A stretch of DNA of 64,000 nucleotides from Schoenoplectus triqueter. Taxonomy: Eukaryota; Streptophyta; Magnoliopsida; Poales; Cyperaceae. The stretch spans positions 20,464-84,463 of the forward strand of contig CAXKVV010000577.1 in the NCBI GenBank assembly GCA_964058805.1, given 5' to 3'. The notes beneath the pieces are model-generated. The model did not search any database, had not been told where the DNA came from, and saw only the letters and a list, made by a program, of their open reading frames with translations. Shown here piece after piece: positions 7,809 through 20,606 of the stretch (its first letter is position 1; every line of letters starts with the position of its first letter). Both the position numbers and the translations under genes were made by a program.

Positions 7809-10800
7809 CTCTTCACTTCATGCCCAGCATTCCATTGTGGGACTAATGGATTTGTTCTGGGGTTAGGCAGCGACCTCTCCTGATCAGTGGGCCATCTTTC
7901 CACTGCTCTCTCTCTTCTCCCCCTTTCTTATGACTTATCATTAATCATCAATTTATTTTATTTATTCATTTATTCATCCTTGAAACTTTTCAAGGGTAAA
8001 CACGCGTCTGGACTCGTTTTCGGCGATACTGAGGGCGTCGGGTCCCATTTTCATGTTTTGCGCGCCCAAACTCGTTTTCGGCGGTGCCGTGTGCGTCGGG
8101 TGCCAATTTCATGTTTTGCGCGCCTGGACTCGTTTTCGGCGGTACCGAGGGCATCGGGTCCCGTTTTCAAGATTTGCGCGCCCCAACTCGTTTTCGGTTG
8201 TACCGATGGCGTTGGGACCCGTTTTCATGTTTAGCCCTCCCGAACTCGTTTTCGGCGGTGCCAAGTTCGTCGGGTCCCATTTTCATGTCTTGCGCGTCCG
8301 GACTCGTTTTCGACGGTACGGAGGGCGTCTGGTCCCGTTTTCATGTTTTGCGCGCCCGGACTCGTTTTCGGCGTTACCGATGGCGTCGGGTCCTGTTTTC
8401 ATGTCTTGCGCGCCCGGACTCGTTTTCGGCGGTACCGTGGGCGTCGGGTCCCGTTTTCATGTTTTGCGCTCCCGGACTCGTTTTCGGCGGTACCGATGGC
8501 GTCTGGTCCCGTTTTCATGTTTTGCGCTCCCGAACTCGTTTTCGGCGGTTCCAATGGCGTCGGCTCCCGTTTTCATGTTTTGCGCGCCCGGACTCGTTTT
8601 CGGCGGTACCGATGGAGTCGGGTCCCGTTTTCATGTTTTTCGCGCCCGGACTCGTTTTCGGCGGTACCGATGGCGTCGGGTCCCGTTTTCATATTTTGCG
8701 CTCCCGGACTCATTTTCGGCGGTGCCGAGTAAGTCGGGTCCTGTTTTCGTGTTTTGCGCACCCGAGCTCGTTTTCGGCGGTACCGAGGGCATCGGGTCCC
8801 ATATTCAAGATTTGCGCGCCCCAATTCGTTTTCGGTTGTACCGATGGCGTCGGGACCCGTTTTCATGTTTAATCCTCCCGAACTCGTTTTCGGCGGTGCC
8901 GAGTTCGTCGGGTCCCATTTTCATGTCTTGCGCGTCCGGACTCGTTTTCGACGGTACGGAGGGCGTCGGGTCCCGTTTTCATGTTTTGCGCGCCCGGACT
9001 CGTTTTCGGTTGTACCGATGGCGTCGGATCCTGTTTTCATGTTTTGCGCGCCCGGACTCGTTTTCGGCGGTGCCGAGTGCGTCGGGTCCCGTTTTCATGT
9101 TTTGCGCTCCCGTACTCGTTTTCGGCGGTACCGATGGCGTCTGGTCCCGTTTTCATGTTTTGCGCGCCCGAACTCGTTTTCGGCAGTTCCAATGGCGTCG
9201 GCTCCCGTTTTAATGTTTTGCGCGCCCGGACTCGTTTTCGGCGGTACCGATGGAGTCGGGTCCCGTTTAAATGTTTTTCGCGCCCGGACTCGTTTTCGGC
9301 GGTACCGTTGGCGTCGGGTCCCGTTTTCATGTTTTGCGCTGCCGGACTCATTTTCGGCGGTGCCGAGTAAGTCGGGTCCTGTTTTCGTGTTTTGCACACC
9401 CGTGCTCGTTTTCGGCTGTAACGAGGGCATCGGGTCCCGTTTTCAAGATTTGCGCGCCCCAACTCGTTTTCGGCGGTACCGATGGCGTCAGGACCCGTTT
9501 TCGGCTGTACCGAGTTCGTTGGGTCCCATTTTCATGTCTTGCGCGTCCGGACTCGTTTTCGACGGTACTGAGGGCGTCGGGTCCCATTTTCATGTTTTGC
9601 GCGCCCAAACTTGTTTTCGACGGTAACTTGCGCGTCGGGTCCCGTTTTCATGTTTTGCGCGCCCGAACTCTTTTTCAGCGGTGCCGATGGCGTCGGGTCC
9701 CTTTTTCAAATTTAGCGCCCCCGAACTCATTTTCGACGGTGCCGAGTTCGTCGGGTCCCGTTTTCATGTTTTGCGCGTCCGGACAAGTATTCGGCAGTAC
9801 CGAGGGCGTCAGGTCCTGTTTTTATGTTTTGAGAACCCGAACTCATTTTCGGCGGTACCGAGGGCGTCATGGCTCGTTTTCATGTTTTCCAAGCCCGGTC
9901 TCGTTTTCGACGGTAACTTGCGCGTTAGGTCCTCTTTTCATGTTTTTCGCGCCCGTACTCATTTTCGACGGTACCGACGGCGTCGGGTCCCGTTTTCATG
10001 TTTTGCGCGGCCGGACTCATTTTCGGCGGTACCGTGGGCGTCGGGTCCCGTTTTCATGTTTTGCGCTCCCGGACTCCTTTTCGGCGGTGTTGATGGCGTC
10101 GGGTCCCGTTTTCAGGTTTTGTGCTCCCGGACTCCTTTTCGGCGGTGCCGAGTAAGTCGGGTCCCGTTTTCAAGGTTTGCGCGCCCGGACTTGTTTTCGG
10201 CGGTACCGATGACGTCGGGTCCCGTTTTCATGTTTCGCACTCCCGGACTCATTTTTCGGCGGTGCCGAGTAAGTCGGGTCCCGTTTTTATGTTTTGCGCG
10301 CCCGGACTCGTTTTTGGCGGTACCGATGGCGTCGGGTCCCGTTTTCATGTTTTGCGCTCCTGGACTCATTTTCGACGGTACCGATGGTGTCTGGTCCAGT
10401 TTTCATGTTTTGCGCTCCCGAACTCGTTTTCGGCGGTTCCAATGGCGTCGGCTCCCGTTTTCATGTTCTGCGCGCCCGGACTCGTTTTCGGCGGTACCGA
10501 TGGAGTCGGGTCCCGTTTTCAAGTTTTTCGCGCCCGGACTCGTTTTCGGCGGTACCGATGGCGTCGGGTCCTGTTTTCATGTCTTGCGCGCCCGGACTCG
10601 TTTTCGGCGGTACCGTGGGCGTCGGGTCCCGTTTTCATGTTTTGCGCTCCCGGACTCGTTTTCGGCGGTATCGATGGCGTCTGGTCCCGTTTTCATGTTT
10701 TGCGCTCCCGAACTCATTTTCGGCGGTTCCAATGGCGTCGGGTCCCGTTTTCAGGTTTTGCGCTCCCGGACTCGTTTTCGGCGGTACCGATGGAGTCGGG

Positions 10801-11569
10801 TCCCGTTTTCATGTTTTTCGCGCCCGGACTCGTTTTCGGCGGTACCGATGGCGTCGGGTCCCGTTTTCATGTTTTGCGCTCCCGGACTCATTTTCGGCAG
10901 TGCCGAGTAAGTCGGGTCATGTTTTCGTGTTTTGCGCACCCGTGCTCGTTTTCGGCGGTACCGAGGACATCGGGTCCCGTATTCAAGATTTGCGCGCCCC
11001 AACTCGTTTTCGGTTGTACCGATGGCGTCGGGACTCGTTTTCATGTTTAGCCCTCCCGAACTCGTTTTCGGCGGTGCCGAGTTCGTCGGGTCCCATTTTC
11101 ATGTTTTGCGCGTCCGGACTCGTTTTCGGTGGTACCGATGGCGTCGGGTCACGTTTTTATGTTTTCCGCTCCCGGACTCATTTTCGGCGGAGCCGAGTAA
11201 GTCGGGTCCCGTTTTCATGTTTTGCGCACCCGTACTCATTTTCGGCGGTACCGAGGGCGTCGGGTCCCGTTTTTAAGATTTGCGCTCCCGAACTTGTTTT
11301 CGGCGGTACCGATGGCGTCTGGTCCCGTTTTCATGTTTTGCGCGCCCCGACTCGTTTTCGGCGGAACCGATGGCGTCGGGTCCCGCTTTCATGTTTTACG
11401 CTCCCGGACTCGTTTTCGGCGATACCGAGGGCGTCGGGTCCCGTTTTGATGTTTTGCGCGCCCCGACTCATTTTCGGCGGAACCGATGGCGTCAGGTCCC
11501 ACTTTCGTGTTTTGCGCTCCCGAACTCGTTTTCGACGGTGCCGAGTACGTCGGGTCTCGATTTCATGTT

Positions 11570-14500
11570 TTGCACGCCCGGACTCGTGTAAGGCGGTGCC
11601 GATGGCGTCGGGTCCCGTTTTCCTGTTTTGCGCGTCCGTACTACTTTTCGGCGGTATCGAGTGCGTCGGTCCGGTTTTCATGTTTTGCGCGCCCGAACTC
11701 GTTTTCGATGGTAACTTGTGAGTCGGGTTCCGTTTTCATGTTTTGCGCGCCCGGACTCGTTTTCGGGATGGCGTCGGGTCCCGTTTTCATGTTTTGAGCT
11801 CCCGGACTCATTTTTGGCGGTGCCGATGTCGTCAGGTCCCATTTTTATGTTTTGCGCGCCCAGACTCGTTTTCGGTGGTACCGATGGCGTCGGGTCCCGC
11901 TTTCATGTTTTGCGCTCCCGGACTCGTTTTCGGCGGTACCGAGTGCGCCGGGACCCGATTTCATGTTTTGCGCCTGGACTCGTATTCGGCGATACCGAGG
12001 GCGTCGGGTCCCGTTTTGATGTTTTGCGCTCCCGAACTCGTTTTCGGCCGTGCCGAGTGCGTCGGCTCCCGTTTTCATGTTTTGCGCGCCCGGACTCGTT
12101 TTCGGCGGTACCGAGGGCGTCAGGTCCCGTTTTCATGTTTTGCACGCCCGATCTCGTTTTCGATGGTAACTTGCGCGTTTGGTCCCATTTTCATGTTTTG
12201 CGCGCCCGGACTCATTTTCGGCGGTACCGATGGCGTCGGGTCCCGTTTTCATGTTTTGCATGCCCAGACTCGTTTTCGGCGGTACCTTGGGCGTCGGGTC
12301 CCGTTTTCATGATTTGCGCTCCCGGACTCATTTTCGGCGGTGCCGAGTAAGTCGGGTCCCGTTTTCATGTTTTGCGCGCCCGGACTTGTTTTCGGCGGTA
12401 CCGATGACGTCGGGCCCCATTTTCATGTTTTGCGCGCCCCGACACGTTTTCGGCGGTACCGATGGCGTCGGGTCCCGTTTGCATGTTTTGCGCTCCCGGA
12501 CTCATTTTCGGCGGTGACGAGTAAGTCGGGTCCCGTTTTCATGTTTTGCGCGCCCGGACTCGTTTTCGGCGATAGCGAGGGCGTCGGGTCCCGTATTCAT
12601 GTTTTGCGCGCCCGGACTCATTTTCGACGGTACCGATGGCGTCAGGTCCCGTTTTCATGTTTTGCGCTCCTGGACTCCTTTTCGGCGGTGCCGAGTAAGT
12701 CGGGTCTCATTTTCATGTTTTGCGCGCCCGGACTCGTTTTCGGCGGTACCGATGGCGTCGGGACCCGTTTTCATGTTTCGCGCTCTCGGACTCATTTTCG
12801 GCGGTGCCGAGTAAGTCGGGTCCCGTTTTCATGTTTTGCGCGCCCGGACTCGTTTTCGGCGGTACAGATGGCGTCGGGTCCCATTTTAATGTTTTGCGCG
12901 CCCGGACTCATTTTCGACGGTACCGATGGCGTCGGGTCCCGTTTTCATGCTTTGCGCGCCCGGACTCGTTTTCGGCGGTACCGATGGCGTCGGGTCCCGT
13001 TTTCATGTTTTGCGCTCTCGGACTTATTTTCGGAGGTGCCGATAGCGTCGGGTCCCGTTTTCATGTTTTGCGCGCCCGGACTCGTTTTCGGTGGTACCGA
13101 TGGCGTCGGGTCCCGCTTTCACGTTTTTCGCTCCCGGACTCATTTTCAGCGGTGCCGAGTAAGTCGTGTCCCGTTTTCGTGTTTTGCGCACCCGTCCTCG
13201 TTTTCGGCGGTACCGAGGGCGTCAGGTCCCGTTTTCAAGATTTACGCGCCCCGACTCGTTTTCGGTTGTACCGATGGCGTCGGGACCCGTTTTCATGTTT
13301 TGCGCTCCCGAACTCATTTCCGACGGTGCCGAGTGCGTCGGGTCCCGTTTTCAAGTTTTGCGCGTCCGGACTCGTTTTTGGCGGTACTGAGTGCGTCGGG
13401 TCCCGTTTTCATGTTTTGCGCGGCCGGACTCATTTTCGGCGGTACCTATGGCGTCGGGTCCCGTTTTCAAGTTTTGGCTCCAGGACTCGCTTTCGGCGGT
13501 GCCGATGGCCTCGGGTACCGTTTTCATGTTTTGCGCTCCCGGACTCATTTTCGGCGGTGCCGAGTAAGTCGGGTCCCGTTTTCATGTTTTGCGCGCCCGG
13601 ACTCGTTTTCGGCGATAGCGAGGGCGTCGGGTCCCGTATTCATGTTTTGCGCGCCCGGACTCATTTTCGGCGGTACCGATGGCGTCGGGTCCCGTTTTCA
13701 TGTTTTGCGCTCCCGGACTCCTTTTCGGCGGTGCCGAGTAAGTCGGGTCTCATTTTCATGTTTTGCGCGCCCGGACTCGTTTACGGCGGTACCGATGGCG
13801 TCGGGACCCGTTTTCATGTTTCACGCTCTCGGACTCATTTTCGGCGATGCCGAGTAAGTCGGGTCCCGGTTTCATGTTTTGCGCGCCCGGACTCGTTTTC
13901 GGCGGTACCGATGGCGTCGGGTCCCATTTTAATGTTTTGCGCGCCCGGACTCATTTTCGACGGTACCGATGGCGTCGGGTCCCGTTTTCATGCTTTGCGC
14001 GCCCGGACTCGTTTTCGGCGGTACCGATGGCGTCGGGTCCCGTTTTCTTGTTTTGCGCTCCTGGACTTATTTTCGGAGGTGCCGATAGCGTCGGGTCCCG
14101 TTTTCATGTTTTGCGCGCCCGGACTCGTTTTCGGTGGTACCGATGGCGTCGGGGCCCGCTTTCACGTTTTTCGCTCCCGGACTCATTTTCAGCGGTGCCG
14201 AGTAAGTCGTGTCCCGTTTTCGTGTTTTGCGCACCCGTCCTCGTTTTCGGCGGTACCGAGGGCGTCAGGTCCCGTTTTCAAGATTTACGCGCCCCGACTC
14301 GTTTTCGGTTGTACCGATGGCGTCGGGACCCATTTTCATGTTTTGCGCTCCCGAACTCATTTCCGACGGTGCCGAGTGCGTCGGGTCCCGTTTTCAAGTT
14401 TTGCGCGTCCGGACTCGTTTTCGGCGGTACTGAGTGCGTCGGGTCCCGTTTTCATGTTTTGCGCGGCCGGACTCATTTCCGGCGGTACCGATGGCGTCGG

Positions 14501-15200
14501 GTCCCGTTTTCATGTATTGGCTCCAGGACTCGTTTTTGGCGGTGCCGATGGCCTCGGGTCCCGTTTTCATGTTTTGCGCACCCGAACTCATTTTCGGCGG
14601 TACCGAGTAAGTCGGGTTCTGTTTTCATGTTTTGCGCGCCCGAACTCGTTTTCGGCGGTACCGATGGCGTCTGGACCCATTTTCATGTTTTGCGTGCCCC
14701 AACTCGTTTTCGACGGAACCGATGGCGTCGGGTGCCACTTTCATCTTTTGCGCTCCCGGACTCATTTTCGGCGGTGCCGAGTGCGTCGGGTCCCGTTTTC
14801 ATGTTTTGGGCGCCCCGACTCGTTTTCGGTTGTACCGATGGCGTCGGGATCCGTTTTCATGTTTTGCGCTCGCAAACTCGTTTTCGGCGGTGCCGAGTGC
14901 GTCGGGTCCCGTTTTCATGGTTTGCGCGTCTGGACTAGTTTTCGGCGGTACTGAGGGCGTCGGGTCCCATTTTCATGTTTTGCGCGCCCGTACTCCTTTT
15001 TGGCGGTAGCGAGTGGTCGGGTCCCGTTTTCATGTTTTGCGCGCCCGTACTCCTTTTCGGCGGTAGCGAGTGGTCGGGTCCCGTTTTCATGTTTTGGGCG
15101 TTGGTTCCCGTTTTCATGTTTTGTGCTCCCGGACTCGTTTTCGGCGGTGTTGATGGCGTCGGGTCCCGTTTTCATGTTTTGCTCTCCCGGACTCATTTTC
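11570..15200 (+). repeat. Higher-order block A of the 58-bp array
   Basis: This block, with distinctive variants, is repeated downstream at an offset of 4131 bp (for example 11718 with 15849, 12340 with 16471, 13166 with 17297). Among the markers is a short unit lacking the GGTACCG part (TTTTCGGGATGGCGTCGGG, near 11761 and again near 15892). Inside it an 18-unit, 1043-bp higher-order repeat occurs twice, with marker CACCCGTCCTCG at about 13190 and 14233. Near 15003 and 15061 it holds short units reading GGTAGCGAGTGGTCGGG. Confidence 0.85.
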
Positions 15201-15700
15201 GACGGTGCCGAGTAAGTCGGGTCCCGTTTTCATGTTTTGCGCGCCCCGACTCGTTTTCAGCGGAACCGATGGCGTCGGGTCCCGCTTTCATGTTTTGCGC
15301 TCCCGGACTCGTTTTCGACGGTGCCGAGTGCGTCGGGTCTCGATTTCATGTTTTGCGCGGCCGGACTCGTTTTCGGCGATACCGAGGGCGTCGGGTCCCG
15401 TTTTGATGTTTTGCGCGCCCCGACTCGTTTTCGGCGGAACCGATGGCGTCGGGTCCCACTTTCGTGTTTTGCGCTCCCGAACTCGTTTTCGACGGTGCCG
15501 AGTGCGTCGGGTCTCGATTTCATGTTTTGCGCGGTCGGACTCGTTTTCGGCGATACCGAGGGCGTCGGGTCCCGTTTTGATGTTTTGCGCTCCCGAACTC
15601 GTTTTCGGCAGTGCCGAGTGCGTCGGCTCCCGTTTTCATGTTTTGCGCGCCCGGACTTGTTTTCGACGGTACTGATGGCGTGGGGTCCCGTTTTCATGTT

Positions 15701-18700
15701 TTGCACGCCCGGACTCGTGTAAGGCGGTACCGATGGCGTCAGGTCCCGTTTTCCTGTATTGCGCGTCCGTACTCCTTTTCGGCGGTATCGAGTGCGTCGG
15801 TCCGGTTTTCATGTTTTGCGCGCCCGAACTCGTTTTCGATGGTAACTTGTGAGTCGGGTTCCGTTTTCATGTTTTGCGCGCCCGGACTCGTTTTCGGGAT
15901 GGCGTCGGGTCCCGTTTTCATGTTTTGAGCTCCCGGACTCATTTTTGGCGGTGCCGATGTCGTCAGGTCCCGTTTTTATGTTTTGCGCGCCCAGACTCAT
16001 TTTCGGTGGTACCGATGGCGTCGGGTCCCGCTTTCATGTTTTGCGCTCCCGGACTCGTTTTCGGCGGTACCGAGTGCGCCGGGTCCCGATTTCATGTTTT
16101 GCGCCTGGACTCGTATTCGGCGATACCGAGGGCGTCGGGTCCCGTTTTGATGTTTTGCGCTCCCGAACTCGTTTTCGGCCGTGCCGAGTGCGTCGGCTCC
16201 CGTTTTCATGTTTTGCGCGCCCGGACTCGTTTTCGGCGGTACCGAGGGCGTCAGGTCCCGTTTTCATGTTTTGCACGCCCGATCTCGTTTTCGATGGTAA
16301 CTTGCGCGTTTGGTCCCATTTTCATGTTTTGCGCGCCCGGACTCATTTTCGGCGGTACCGATGGCGTCGGGTCCCGTTTTCATATTTCGCACGCCCAGAC
16401 TCGTTTTCGGCGGTACCTTGGGCGTCGGGTCCCGTTTTAATGATTTGCGCTCTCGGACTCATTTTCGGCGGTGCCGAGTAAGTCGGGTCCCGTTTTCATG
16501 TTTTGCGCGCCCGGACTTGTTTTCGGCGGTACCGATGACGTCGGGCCCCGTTTTCATGTTTTGCACGCCCCGACACGTTTTCGGCGGTACCGATGGCGTC
16601 GGGTCCCGTTTTCATGTTTTGCGCTCCCGGACTCATTTTCGGCGGTGCCGAGTAAGTCGGGTCCCGTTTTCATGTTTTGCGCGCCCGGACTCGTTTTCGG
16701 CGATAGCGAGGGCGTCGGGTCCCGTATTCATGTTTTGCGCGCCCGGACTCATTTTCGGCGGTACCGATGGCGTCAGGTCCCGTTTTCATGTTTTGCGCTC
16801 CCGGACTCCTTTTCGGCGGTGCCGAGTAAGTCGGGTCTCATTTTCATGTTTTGCGCGCCCGGACTCGTTTTCGGCGGTACCGATGGCGTCGGGACCCGTT
16901 TTCATGTTTCGCGCTCTCGGACTCATTTTCGGCGGTGCCGAGTAAGTCGGGTCCCGTTTTCATGTTTTGCGAGCCCGGACTCGTTTTCGGCGGTACCGAT
17001 GGCGTCGGGTCCCATTTTAATGTTTTGCGCGCCCGGACTCATTTTCGACGGTACCGATGGCGTCGGGTCCCGTTTTCATGCTTTGCGCGCCCGGACTCGT
17101 TTTCGGCGGTACCGATGGCGTCGGGTCCCGTTTTCATGTTTTGCGCTCCCGGACTTATTTTCGGAGGTGCCGATAGCGTCGGGTCCCGTTTTCATGTTTT
17201 GCGCGCCCGGACTCGTTTTCGGTGGTACCGATGGCGTCGGGTCCCGCTTTCACGTTTTTCGCTCCCGGACTCATTTTCAGCTGTGCCGAGTAAGTCGTGT
17301 CCCGTTTTCGTGTTTTGCGCACCCGTCCTCTTTTTCGGCGGTACCGAGGGCGTCAGGTCCCGTTTTCAAGATTTACGCGCCCCGACTCGTTTTCGCTTGT
17401 ACCGATGGCGTCGGGACCCGTTTTCATGTTTTGCTCTCCCGAACTCATTTCCGACGGTGCCGAGTGCGTCGGGTCCCGTTTTCAAGTTTTGCGCGTCCGG
17501 ACTCGTTTTCGGCGGTACTGAGTGCGTCGGGTCCCGTTTTCATGTTTTGCGCGGCCGGACTCATTTTCGGCGGTACCTATGGCGTCGGGTCCCGTTTTCA
17601 TGTTTTGGCTCCAGGGCTCGTTTTCGCCGGTGCCGATGGCCTCGGGTACCGTTTTCATGTTTTGCGCTCCCGGACTCATTTTCGGCGGTGCCGAGTAAGT
17701 CGGGTCCCGTTTTCATGTTTTGCGCGCCCGGACTCGTTTTCGGCGATAGCGAGGGCGTCGGGTCCCGTATTCATGTTTTGCGCGCCCGGACTCATTTTCG
17801 GCGGTACCGATGGCGTCGGGTCCCGTTTTCATGTTTTGCGCTCCCGGACTCCTTTTCGGCGGTGCCGAAAAAGTCGGATCTCATTTTCATGTTTTGCCCG
17901 CCCGAACTCGTTTTCGGCGGTACCGATGGCGGCGGGACCCGTTTTCATGTTTCACGCTCTCGGACTCATTTTCGGCGATGCCGAGTAAGTCGGGTCCCGT
18001 TTTCATGCTTTGCGCGCCCGGACTCGTTTTCGGCGGTACCGATGGCGTCGGGTCCCATTTTAATGTTTTGCGCGCCCGGACTCATTTTCGACGGTACCGA
18101 TGGCGTCGGGTCCCGTTTTCATGCTTTGCGCGCCCGGACTCGTTTTCGGCGGTACCGATGGCGTCGGGTCCCGTTTTCATGTTTTGCGCTCCCGGACTTA
18201 TTTTCGGAGGTGCCGATAGCGTCGGGTCCCGTTTTCATGTTTTGCGCGCCCGGACTCGTTTTCGGTGGTACCGATGGCGTCGGGGCCCGCTTTCACGTTT
18301 TTCGCTCCCGGACTCATTTTCAGCGGTGCCGAGTAAGTCGTGTCCCGTTTTCGTGTTTTGCGCACCCGTCCTCGTTTTCGGCGGTACCGAGGGCGTCAGG
18401 TCCCGTTTTCAAGATTTACGCACCCCGACTCGTTTTCGGTTGTACCGATGGCGTCGGGACCCGTTTTCATGTTTTGCGCTCCCGAACTCATTTCCGACGG
18501 TGCCGAGTGCGTCAGGTCCCGTTTTCAAGTTTTGCGCGTCCGGACTCGTTTTCGGCGGTACTGAGTGCGTCGGGTCCCGTTTTCATGTTTTGCGCGGTCG
18601 GACTCATTTTCGGCGGTACCTATGGCGTCGGGTCCCGTTTTCATGTTTTGGCTCCAGGACTCGTTTTCGGCGGTGCCGATGGCCTCGGGTACCGTTTTCA

Positions 18701-20606
18701 TGTTTTGCGCTCCCGGACTCATTTTCGGCGGTGCCGAGTAAGTCGGGTCCCGTTTTCATGTTTTGCGTGCCCGGACTCGTTTTCGGCGATAGCGAGGGCG
18801 TCGGGTCCCGTATTCATGTTTTGCGCGCCCGGACTCATTTTCGGCGGTACCGATGGCGTCGGTTCCCGTTTTCATGTTTTGCGCTCCCGGACTCCTTTTC
18901 GGCGGTGCCGAGTAAGTCGGGTCTCATTTTCATGTTTTGCGCGCCCGGACTCGTTTTCGGCGGTACCGATGGCGTCGGGACCCGTTTTCATGTTTCACGC
19001 TCTCGGACTCATTTTCGGCGATGCCGAGTAAGTCGGGTCCCGTTTTCATGTTTTGCGCGCTCGGACTCGTTTTCGGCGGTACCGATGGCGTCGGGTCCCA
19101 TTTTAATGTTTTGCGCGCCCGGACTCATTTTCAACGGTACCGATGGCGTCGGGTCCCGTTTTCATGCTTTGCGCGCCCGGACTCGTTTTCGGCGGTACCG
19201 ATGGCATCGGGTCCCGTTTTCATGTTTTGCGCTCCCGGACTTATTTTCGGAGGTGCCGATAGCGTCGGGTCCCGTTTTCATGTTTTGCGCGCCCGGACTC
19301 GTTTTCGGTGGTACCGATGGCGTCGGGGCCCGCTTTCACGTTTTTCGCTCCCGGACTCATTTTCAGCGGTGCCGAGTAAGTCGTGTCCCGTTTTCGTGTT
19401 TTGCGCACCCGTCCTCGTTTTCGGCGGTACCGAGGGCGTCAGGTCCCGTTTTCAAGATTTACGCGCCCCGACTCGTTTTCGGTTGTACCGATGGCGTCGG
19501 GACCCGTTTTCATGTTTTGCGCTCCTGAACTCATTTCCGACGGTGCCGAGTGCGTCGGGTCCCGTTTTCAAGTTTTGCGCGTCCGGACTCGTTTTCGGCG
19601 GTACTGAGTGCGTCGGGTCCCGTTTTCATGTTTTGCGCGGTCGGACTCATTTTCGGCGGTACCGATGGCGTCGGGTCCCGTTTTCATGTTTTGGCTCCAG
19701 GACTCGTTTTCGGCGGTGCCGATGGCCTCGGGTCCCGTTTTCATGTTTTGCGCACCCGAACTCATTTTTGGCGGTACCGAGTTAGTCGGGTTCTGTTTTC
19801 ATGTTTTGCGCGCCCGAACTCGTTTTCGGCGGTAACGATGGCGTCTGGACCCATTTTCTTGTTTTGCGCGCCCCAACTCGTTTTCGACGGAACCGATGGC
19901 GTCGGGTGCCGCTTTCATCTTTTGCGCTCCCGGACTCGTTTTCGGCGGTGCCGAGTGCGTCGGGTCTCGATTTCATGTTTTGCGCGGCCGGACTCGTTTT
20001 CGGCGATACCGATGGCGTCGGGACCCGTTTTCATGTTTTGCGCTCCCGAACTCGTTTTCGACGGAACCGATGGCGTCTGGTCCCGTTTTCATGTTTTGCG
20101 CGCCCCGACTCGTTTTCGGCGGTACCGATGGCGTCGGGTCCTGCTTTCATGTTTTGCGCTCCCGGACTCGTTTTCGGCGGTGCCGAGTGCGTCGGGTCCC
20201 GTTTTCATGTTTTGGGCGCCCCGACTCGTTTTCGGTTGTACCGATGGCGTCGGGATCCGTTTTCATGTTTTGCGCTCGCAAACTCGTTTTCGGCGGTGCC
20301 GAGTGCGTCGGGTCCCGTTTTCATGGTTTGCGCGTCAGGACTAGTTTTCGGCGGTACTGAGGGCGTCGGGTCCCATTTTCATGTTTTGCGCGCCCGTACT
20401 CCTTTTCGGCGGTAGCGAGTGGTTGGGTCCCGTTTTCATGTTTTGCGCGCCCGTACTCCTTTTCGGCGGTAGCGAGTGGTCGGGTCCCGTTTTCATGTTT
20501 TGGGCGTTGTTTCCGGTTTTCATGTTTTGTGCTCCCGGACTCGTTTTCGGCGGTGTTGATGGCGTCGGGTCCCGTTTTCATGTTTTGCTCTCCCGGACTC
20601 ATTTTC
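15701..20606 (+). repeat. Higher-order block B of the 58-bp array (copy of block A plus one extra 1043-bp repeat)
   Basis: Block B copies block A at a 4131-bp offset. The offset grows to 5174 and then 5406 bp, because one extra 1043-bp (18-unit) repeat and four further units were added. The 1043-bp repeat is present three times, recognisable from equivalent positions 17297, 18340 and 19383. Copies differ by scattered substitutions, which suggests recent unequal exchange. Confidence 0.85.

Larger units (their letters stand above)
7604..8000 (+). repeat. Long inverted repeat, left arm, inner segment
   Basis: The reverse complement of 58013-58557 matches here. Shared landmarks are CCAGGTGGGTCCCACTTGTC, ATCACATGGTGACACCCAAG, CACTCATGCTGAGTGGATAG, CTTCACTTCATGCCCAG, CTGATCAGTGGGCC and TTTTCAAGGGTAAACA at the edge of the 58-bp array. 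About 150 bp present in the right arm, which carries a second TATA module, is missing here after GACTCATCAG near 7647. Confidence 0.9.

Noticed and set aside
12720..14954. Very long open frame (744 codons) and many similar ones across 8053-28394
   Set aside because: The frame is a rotation of the 58-bp unit through all three phases, and equally long frames overlap it in other phases and on the other strand. No non-repetitive coding sequence, domain or initiation context exists.
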